62,388 bases of DNA from Fragilaria crotonensis. Its lineage: Eukaryota; Bacillariophyta; Fragilariophyceae; Fragilariales; Fragilariaceae. Position 1 is the stretch's first letter. Each line of letters starts with the position of its first letter. The stretch lies in NCBI GenBank assembly GCA_022925895.1, contig JAKSYS010000354.1, forward strand, positions 1 to 62,388, in the 5' to 3' direction. Under the pieces are notes generated by a model, which did no database searches, was not told the origin of the DNA, and saw only the letters and a list, made by a program, of their open reading frames with translations. Of this stretch, positions 54,500 to 62,388 are shown in pieces. The position numbers and the translations under genes are program-made.

Positions 54500-56267
54500 T
54501 TAATCTCCACCACATCCGCCACATCCACCTCCTCCATCTCCTCCATCGCCTCCATCTCCTCCACCTCCTCCACCTCCTCCACCTCCTCCACCTCCTCCAC
54601 CTCCTCCACCTCCTCCAAATCCGCCTCCTCCAAATCCGCCTCCTCCAAATCCGCCTCCTCCAAATCCGCCTCCTCCAAATCCGCCTCCTCCACATTGTGC
54701 TCCTCCACATTCGGCTAATGAAAAGACACAACATCATGAGTCATTAAAAGATTCAAAGCTGTCATAAAAACTCGGTACATACCTGCACATGTCGATCCAC
54801 GGGCCGAAGGTCCACACGGCACAGTTCCACCACAAGCTCCTCCTGCACAATCAAACAAAAGTGGGGAGTACAGCATTGCTCCGTCACGATCGGAAAAAAA
54901 TGGGGACGTTTCGCGTCCAACACCTGGATGGGCGGCTGCTATGCGCCTTGAAAGAAAATTGTGAGCGTCGGTCAACACTTGCATTTCATCCTCTAGTGCC
55001 TGTAACCGTTTAGATTTTCGAAGACAACATCCCTGAGTCATGACTATCTGTGATTCCAATCGTTGAATCTGTCGTTCAACTCGCATACGAAGTATTCGAT
55101 GAGCTTCTTTTTGTTTCCAAGTGATAGTAGCCTTTCCCGTACGTCGTCTTTCCTAGGACGTAATCCTCCTTGAGCGCAAATGTGTTCAAGATGGTAAGGG
55201 GAGTGACCGTCACCGGAATAAAGGCCGGCTGCCCGTCTGACGTAGATTCCCCTGGCTTTATCCATTTGTCCGGAGGTATTGTCGATGAAGCTCCCATCAG
55301 GCCAACCAAATGCAGATTCGCTCCAGAACTAACGTCAGAGGTGCTTTTCCAATCTCTAGAAAAGAAATCTTTGGGAGGCTCACCACGATACATGCCGCCA
55401 CAAACCTTGTACTCGGAGTGATACTCCTCCTTCCAGAGATGAGCCGTGGCTTTGTAAGCAACATCAAGAACTCCGCCGTCGCTGCGATCGGTGAGCGAAT
55501 CATCATGGTGCAACGTTCGCCCCATCAGGGCGATACAGTCTTTGTTGTAGTCACCAATTGACGATAAGATATGTGTATGCCACATCAAGTCAATCTGGTA
55601 CGTCGGAACTAGGACAGTTCGCAATTTCCCAGCTTTCGGTTTGAGCTTAAGAAACTTGATGTAGTTCTCAACGCCCTCGGCAAGAAAGTCGTCATCGCGA
55701 TATCTCTCTCCTGAGATTTGCCAAAGAAAGGTGGCTTGTCGCTTCGTTGAAGCCAGCAAGTTAAACCCGCTCAACAGTTTGGCATTTTCGCCTCGAATGC
55801 GATTGGGTAAAACTTCGTATGGTAAAAGCGGAGATTCATCCTTGTTTATCTCTGACACGAAGAAGGGCTCATTCGGGTACATACTATTCCAAAAATCTTT
55901 GAGTAGCATCCTCGGTTGAACTATCATCACAAGTAATCTTGGGAGTCTGAAACGCGAAGGGCGGTTTGGCCTCCACTGTGGCGCCCTCTCCAAACGTGCT
56001 CTTAATGAAGTTTGTGTAATTCAATGGGGACAGTCGATGACAATGCCACAACCAAGCAACATCTGGTGGTGGGATCAAGTCTTCGTTCGAGTGCTTGTGC
56101 ACAAGGGGAAGCCATAGACTATGGTATCGGAAGAGAGATTGCAACGAGTAATGTTGTTCTCTGTCTCCCGTGGCGATGGTGACACCAAGTTCATGGAGCC
56201 GTTCCAAGAACTGCATGTGTTTTCTCGCATTTTGGACAAGATCGCATGACAATGACATGATCCGCAA
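54500..56267 (-). CDS. Glycine-rich domain-containing (DUF1399/GRDP-like) protein
   Basis: GRDP-like proteins carry two DUF1399 repeats and a Gly-rich tail; plant members are linked to stress and development. Repeat 1 is seen in LIPPPDVAWLWHCHRLSPLNY, and repeat 2 in LVPTYQIDLMWHTHILSSIGDY followed by LMGRTLHHDDSLTDR. A helix (RQIQRLESQIVM) and a Cys-rich block lead to the tail. A 68-nt intron (54,782-54,715, GTATGT..TTTTCATTAG) joins TCAG to CCGAATGTGG, opening a tail of five GGGGF units, then poly-Gly and GGDGGDGG, ending CGGCGGD-stop at 54,500. Two frameshifts occur, near 55,900 (ATTTTTGG run) and near 55,110 (CAAAAAG run). Both are in homopolymers, so errors are possible. The start at 56,267 is provisional. 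Confidence 0.82.
54520..54715. repeat. Coding minisatellite for the Gly-rich tail
   Basis: It consists of a 9-bp unit (CCTCCTCCA, about seven copies) and a 15-bp unit (AAATCCGCCTCCTCC, five copies). On the minus strand, in the frame set by the intron junction, these read Gly runs and GGGGF repeats. The other two frames give WRRRI and EEADL repeats, which are shadows. Confidence 0.85.
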
Positions 56268-57504
56268 ACTGAAGGTTCCTTAACCGCTACTCTGGAGTCC
56301 TTTTTGAAAGAAAGAAATGAGATGCCTGCAGATACAAATTCGATGATTCCGGTTTCATCGCTCGAGACTCGAGAGTCGAGACGTGCATGAGGTGTTTGGT
56401 GGTGAATCGTCTTCCGCTGCACCTGACTGCAGTACCTACTGCTGTACCGTAGTACAGTACTCTATGGAATCTGGACGGATCTTATATCTTATCATATGTC
56501 TTATGTACTACAAGTACTAGGTAATACTCGTACTAGTACGACAACCTCCATGAAGAAGCTCACCATGCCGTTTTCCATCAAGGAAAATCTGGCTGGTAGA
56601 ACTCTATAGTAGCTCTTCCCGTACTTCTACAGAAGCTCAAATCCGTGTGCAATGTGCGTTTTTGTCATAACACGAACTATGAACTATGACGTACTAGAAG
56701 TACAGACGTTGCAACAAGTGCAACAAGGAGTGACGAATGCGAACCCAACAGCTCAATGGCCCTGTTCGAGCGTCGGCGTTCCCTTTGGGCAGTATGACAT
56801 ACGTACTCATTCACGCGTCGCATATCTCGTATTCCTCCGTTGTCATCCATCATGATCATTCGCATCGTGAAAGTCCCATCATGACTACACATACGAATCG
56901 GTGTATGCTTGTGATCCACAATGTGTGTTGAATTGGTTGCAGCAGCATTCCTATGTTTCCACAATTTGAATCACGTTCTCAAGGTAGTAACGATGTAGGA
57001 TAGTCATCGTACTTGTCTGCAGTCGCGTCGGGATTGAGATCGGGAATCTCTCAACTCCATCCTCGGAGTGTTTTGTAGTACTACGCATTACACATTCAAC
57101 AACACCAATACTACTGTACCGTTTAGACATGACTCGCCGCCGAGTAGATTGATACACATATTCTGTAGTTTGTGAGCATGGGATGGATGCCTTGCAACTT
57201 GCCGAGTTTTACTATCCCCGTCGTGTTTCATACGAAGCAGCGTTGCGATGAACGGTCCTGTGATGTTCAAAACGAATCATCAATTTGATCATGGTGATCT
57301 GCTGCAGATAAAGACTCTTCAAGAAGAGAAAGACAAGTATGTTACTCGGTTGCACCCTGAAGATTCAGGAGGGACACGTTGATTTTGGATAAACAGGAGA
57401 GAGACGTCGTAGCCCATCAAATGAAATAATCCAGTACAGTGTAGGAGTACATGGTAATGCCAAGGCTTAAATTGTTATTATATGTACAGGAAAGCTAGCA
57501 TTTT
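56268..57504. other. Intergenic DNA, no gene recognised
   Basis: It contains GTAC-word-rich stretches at 56,430-56,545 and 57,060-57,125. Short frames on both strands have no family features. It should include the promoter of the DUF1399 gene. Confidence 0.45.
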
Positions 57505-58131
57505 TCATTCCGAAGAACCGGCAGCCGCAGTAGCAACGGGCTGCTTCACTGGTTCCTTCTTGGAAAGGAGCTCCTCATCGGAGGAGAAAAACATATTTTT
57601 GGCCCGTCCCGAGCATCGTCGTTCCTTGTGCAACTTTCGCTGCACGCGACGCAAATCACCTTCCGGCATATCCGAAAGCAACGCATGGCGATCATCCACG
57701 GACAGAATCATTTCCGGACGAGAACGACGACGTTCTCGAGTGGCTTCGTACGCCTCCAAGTCCACGGATAGTTCACTTTCAACAGTCCAATCCAGAGTAA
57801 TTGGAAGGCCGACAGTGCAGCATGGATGATCACCAAGAATCACAGAGTGATTACGAATGTGCAAGGCGGCGAACGAGACATGCTTTTTTGATGACGAGGT
57901 GGTAGAACTACTCACAGATTCAGAAGAGCTGACCAGAGCACGATCCTCCTCCTCCGCGCAAGGATTTTGATCTTCCATTTCCAGAAAGACTTCTCGCGGA
58001 AGAACCTCAAAGGCAACGAGCCCACGTATCGGTTCTGTCATTTGTGAATGATCGATTTCAGTTACTCCCATCTCGAGAGCGAAGTATGGAGGCATAGAAG
58101 GCAAATGCGAACGAAAGGAAAGAAACAACAC
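57505..58131 (-). CDS. Conserved protein of a probable diatom-specific family
   Basis: An intact 208-codon frame. After an acidic Ser-rich region (SSSESVSSSTTSSSKK) comes the block VSFAALHIRNHSVILGDHP, then GLPITLDWTVESE, then a basic helix-rich region (LEAYEATRERRRSRPEMILS, DLRRVQRKLHKERR). From general knowledge, a VRxxxxxLGDHPxxxxGPPxxLxW pattern followed by a charged helical tail recurs in many diatom proteins of unknown function; I cannot assign an activity. Several in-frame Met codons exist (MPPYFALEMG, MEDQNPCAEE), so the start is uncertain. No signal peptide or membrane segment. Confidence 0.65.
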   Translation of the reverse strand: MLFLSFRSHLPSMPPYFALEMGVTEIDHSQMTEPIRGLVAFEVLPREVFLEMEDQNPCAEEEDRALVSSSESVSSSTTSSSKKHVSFAALHIRNHSVILGDHPCCTVGLPITLDWTVESELSVDLEAYEATRERRRSRPEMILSVDDRHALLSDMPEGDLRRVQRKLHKERRCSGRAKNMFFSSDEELLSKKEPVKQPVATAAAGSSE

Positions 58132-61100
58132 TTGTTGTTCGACGGCGTTCGCTTTTTGTGATGCGGCAGTTCTTCAAATCCGCAAGGTGAGATGTTGAAC
58201 TTGAAACCCGGTTAAAAGGTGAGACCGAAGAATAGGAAGATACAATGGAACGTATGCGGGTTGTATCTCAACTGACGAAATCTAGCGACGACTCAGATTC
58301 GAATGTTGTGAGCTAATTGGGAGGTGCTCCACCGAATTGTTTTTGTGAAAGCAACTGTGCAGTTTCGTGTTTTTGAAAATGCCTGCTGGCTGCTGGTGTA
58401 CGTTGGATTTGTACTTCTGGTCACGACCAATCCAGGACTTTCCGGACTCTAGTAGGAGAAGGGTTGGCGCTCTCTGGTTGGGTGTTCAAAGACACTTGAG
58501 TAGTGCTTAGTCGCCCGTGGGATTTATACCAATCACAACCACGACAGAGGACGTCCGTGAACATCTGGAGCAGTTGGAACGGAGAAAATCGCTCCGTTTA
58601 GCCGGCATAAAATGCACACCGACTACAAGTACGTAGTGGCGAGGCTTGCGTCACTCTGCAGAAATCGAAAGCGAAAAATATTCCGTTGGCGAAATTTCGA
58701 AGTCCTTCGGTCTTCGGTTTCTGATTTCTGCTACTACTCGTACCACGTGCGAAATACAATTTCGGTTAAACTTGTGCATGGCATCCACACACAAGAGGTC
58801 TACGTAAGAGGTCAGTACTACCTGGTACTCGGTGTACTGCAAGGTGCAATCCCTACAACAATTGTTGCTGCATTCAAGAACAGGCCGCCTTTCATTGGTC
58901 GAGGTTCCCAGTTTTGGTACCGAACTACAACTACCTGGTACTTGTACATAGTTACTCCACAAGTCATGTGGTCATGTGGTACACTAAGAATATAGAGAAA
59001 ACGTGTGCGTTCGACACATGCATACTGCGTACTGCAAACATACAATGACGATGAAATTCCGTGAAGTGAAAACAGAATCTGCTCAAGCTTGTGCAGAAGT
59101 TTTGTGGATCCGCACGAAATTTGCATGTGGGCTCATGTGTATCCATGTATGAAACGTCGACCAGCACCAATGCATACCAAAGCGCAACTCCGAGCGTTGT
59201 AGTCACGAGGTCGTTTTTCAAAGGGACACACCGGTCACCGGTCACTTTTTTATGAATAGGTGCGTGTACCAAGTCAACAACGGGTAGTCTACTACTGTAG
59301 ATCAACGTACTCAGTACCTCTTACTCCAAGTATCGGGTATCACTCCGTACTACAGTACGTGTAATTCGAGTGGCAACGCCGCAACGTGGCTGTTGCAATT
59401 TAAGAAGATACTGGTACCAATACGACCATTCTCGCGTATGCACAGGATGACTGATTGGGGAAGGGGAGTACGTCGTACTACAGACAACAGTACAAGAGAA
59501 GAATGATAGGTGTACCAGGTACTACTAGTTAGTACTGATTTGCCCAGCGCCGTTTGACAATAATCTTGCCAATACGAAATACTCGAGTATATTTCACTTT
59601 GGAATATGCCATTCGATAAATCTGGTTAAAGTTTCAAATAATAAAAATAAACAAGCAGATTCCGCTACTAACTTGAGTACGGTGAAGTTCCCAATTTAGG
59701 GCCACATTGGCCATGCGCCATGCTGAATCAATTGTTCCGTTGGCCCACGACGACTTCGCAGTAAAATGTCACAAGTTGTCCTCCAATTTTCATACATCAT
59801 TGCATTTTTGGTTACGCCAACAACCCAGCATGCTCTGCAACAAAGCGGGCTGGATGTGAATCATCAATTAAAATCATATTATGTAATAGCCGACTGGATC
59901 TATTGACATTTCATAATTTTGCTTTTTCTGAGCACTTTATGGTCAAGATGTGAAGGACTGAAGTCAATATGATTTTTCTCTCTGCTGACCAAAACGATCG
60001 TGTTAAATCAAAGCAAGCAAGCACCTTAGTGTAGATGTTGTGACAACAATGCATACCAACATGCTTATTTAGCTTGTACGTTATATAATACAAAACAAAG
60101 GCAACCATCTTGTGAATTTCAATCAACACAGTCTTAAATGGGAAAGGTTTATTAGTAAGCAAGAAAGGTTGTTTGAATACTAAACCTTGATTTTATCATG
60201 ATGAGACCCAACAACTTTGGTGTTAAGGTTATATAGATAGTACTCACCAAGGTGACTCCTATTTCCAGCATCGCTGTTCATTGCAGCACGAAGAAACAGC
60301 AAAAGGAATGGCAGATGACGGCTACTAGCAATTGTGATGCTGGTCGTGTTGCTGGTTGCATCCCAGTGTGAATTCATAGATTCTGAAACAATTGCAGTGC
60401 TAGATCATTGGTGACCAAATGAAGTGTTCAATTATTGAAAAGGATAGGCTTTGTACACACCAAAGGAGGATCTGCTTGGCGCCTCACCACACAGTCAAGA
60501 AGCTAATCTTCATCAAGTTTTGAATACTATGGTGCATTTGCAGATAGCCTTTTTTCTCAGCCAGTGACCATGGCAGAATGTGTTTATCAGATGAGGAGGG
60601 GGCATGTGACAACAATGATGTGGGAGAGCATGATGCTGATTGATTTGGCATTAATCTTATGCTCCTGGTAGTAGGTTTGTTGCTTGTTATGACGCATGTC
60701 CTCATCAGAAGTGTGAATTGAAGGGAAGATACCCAGATAGCTGTGCAAGAGCCCAACGGTCTTGACCTGAATCTCAAGTTTGCATACATGTCTGACTTCA
60801 CCGATTTAAGCTCATGATGAGAAAGTAACGCCTTATCGAGCTCAGTCTCTTTTTACGCCAGACAAGATCTTAAATACTTCATTTGACAAAACGTTGCTTC
60901 AAAGTCGTGTAAACTGACAGCACTGTCTGCAAAGCATACTAAAGTTGTCCCCCAATTTGGCGTCAGTGCACAAAGTACTGAGTAAATTGTACAACCACCA
61001 ATACAGTCTCATGTAAGGCTCAGTTAGCCTCAATCGCTTTAATTCTCAAACCTTAAACCCTATCCGAGACAAACAAAAATTAAGCCACACTTAATTTGCA

Positions 61101-62388
61101 CCGCAAATAGTTCATTATCATGAAGAAGTGCCCTTGTAATTGACAAACACTCTGATAAGATTCGATTTTTATGAGTGCTTCATAAGTGGTGCTGCATTTA
61201 TTCTTAGCACAATCTGGCTGATCTTGATTGACCACACTTCTTTAAGGAAACTGGAAACACACAAATTTGGGATTGTCATGAAAGTTCCCAAGATCCAATC
61301 CTCCTGATTGTATTCTTACTCAAGGTGTTCACAACAGCACCGTTATGACTATGTGCCAAGCTTTGCCTTTATCAATGGAATCATTGAGCTCCCAAAGAAT
61401 TGTTTTTACAACCTCTGAGGACTGCACTTTTGCCGGTTGGCTTTGGAGGGACGAAGACGTGGCAGGGTAGACGTAGCCTTGTCCATTGCGGCGACAGTTT
61501 TGGAAAACAAGAACGATATCCACCTATTCTTGAAAGAAATCCATGGTGATGAATAATCATCAAGAGGTATCAATCTGAAGGCCATGAAGTGTCGGAGAAC
61601 AGTCAGGTGTCGTTGCCGCAGAAACGAATAATGTGTGAATGGAGAAATACTAGGCTGGGCTGGGTCAGTCATCGGCCACTGTCTCTGTTTCACGTGCATC
61701 AGGCTCGGTGGAGATAGCTGTGAGAAATGGACTACTGCACGCGAATGCATGAATCCTATACCAACCTAAAAATTAAACAACGTATTGCCATCATAACAAT
61801 TCCAGACCAAGTGGCATTGACACCCTAGCATAGTAATCTGTGTAAACGGAGTTAGTGCTAGCCCTTCCATCACAACTACCGGTGGGAAAACAAGTTGCGC
61901 TCAGAGCGAAAATCATTCCTGAAGATTTCTGCTGCCGCTGGTATCCTTCTGTTCGAGTCGGTAATGACACCGCATGTCCGCATCACTGCTCTAGCAACCA
62001 GAGCCGGGATTGTCATTGCCATAACGTACGGACGAGTACGATAAGTACAGACATTGACCTCTTAACTAGCATATCCACGAACGGCATTGCTTCATAAGAG
62101 ATGCTGGTATGTTTCGAGCGTGCATTTAGCTGCCGCCTTGGTCCCTTCCCTGCCGCCCCATTCTTCTTCTTGGTATACCTGTTTGCATGAAATTCCCGAA
62201 AGCTTGACAGCAAAGCTTGCGTAGTACCCGATTCCGTACGTCACGCAGCGGGCATTGACAGCCAACAAAAAGTCAACAAAAGTACCATAATAGGCAGGTG
62301 GCTCACGCCCCTTTGTCGGTCGATATGAGCATCTCCTCTTTGAGGCATCTCGAGCAATCAGTCGAACTCCATCTAATCGATTTCAAGG
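58132..62388. other. Right-hand region without recognised genes
   Basis: The first half (58,600-59,560) is host-like with many GTAC words. From about 59,640 the sequence is more AT-rich and lacks them. Frames of 60-127 codons are scattered over both strands, but none shows a domain, signal peptide or splice-linked partner that I trust. Old transposon remains are possible in 59,900-61,700. Confidence 0.4.

Noticed and set aside
54483..54737. Proteins with WRRRI or EEADL repeats
   Set aside because: They are the two shadow frames of the Gly-rich minisatellite; the intron-joined frame gives the expected tail.
59911..61750. Several minus-strand frames of 60-114 codons
   Set aside because: No domain, start context, splice link or conserved motif; treated as chance or old debris.

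Overview
The window is nuclear DNA from a photosynthetic stramenopile, most likely a pennate diatom. It carries spliceosomal introns of 66-195 nt with GT..AG borders, nuclear eukaryotic housekeeping genes (NMD3, PGAM5, FAM32A, TrmO, phosphoglucomutase), a phosphoglucomutase with a diatom-style signal-peptide/Phe plastid leader, and a large load of mobile DNA. No tRNA, rRNA, CRISPR array or prokaryotic operon was seen.

Layout. 1-8,650: a non-LTR (LINE-type) retrotransposon on the minus strand, running off the left edge; ORF1 is open (982 codons), while ORF2 (endonuclease, reverse transcriptase, RNase H) is broken by several frameshifts. 9,450-12,569: NMD3 (+) and a PLOD-like glycosyltransferase (-), converging and both frameshifted. 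12,570-16,269: non-coding DNA with a tandem duplication and a long hairpin. 16,270-22,783: an internally deleted copy of a Plavaka/KDZ-type DNA transposon. 24,695-32,121: host genes (a hypothetical protein, PGAM5, a three-exon hypothetical protein, phosphoglucomutase). 32,799-50,282: a 17.5-kb composite MULE-type transposon with 77-bp terminal inverted repeats and a 9-bp target duplication. 50,382-58,131: host genes (signal-anchor protein, FAM32A, TrmO, a glycine-rich DUF1399 protein, a protein that looks diatom-specific). 58,132-62,388: no gene recognised.

The composite element is the most unusual object. It holds a nested hAT-like MITE, an in-frame tandem array, a cargo gene whose C-terminal half looks like a 2-oxoglutarate/Fe(II) oxygenase fold, a MULE transposase with SWIM and zinc-knuckle motifs, and then a second copy of its own 260-bp right end. 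Beyond that internal end lie a host-like promoter with a first exon, and a complete Plavaka/KDZ-type element carrying two cysteine-protease domains, a transposase and a spliced accessory gene. The target duplication flanks only the outermost ends, so the whole 17.5 kb appears to have moved as one unit into the gap between the phosphoglucomutase gene and the signal-anchor gene.

Caution. The two Plavaka/KDZ copies differ by far more one- to few-base indels than substitutions, and NMD3, the PLOD-like gene and the DUF1399 gene all carry isolated one- or two-base frameshifts, some in homopolymers. Residual long-read indel errors are therefore a serious alternative to real gene decay here.
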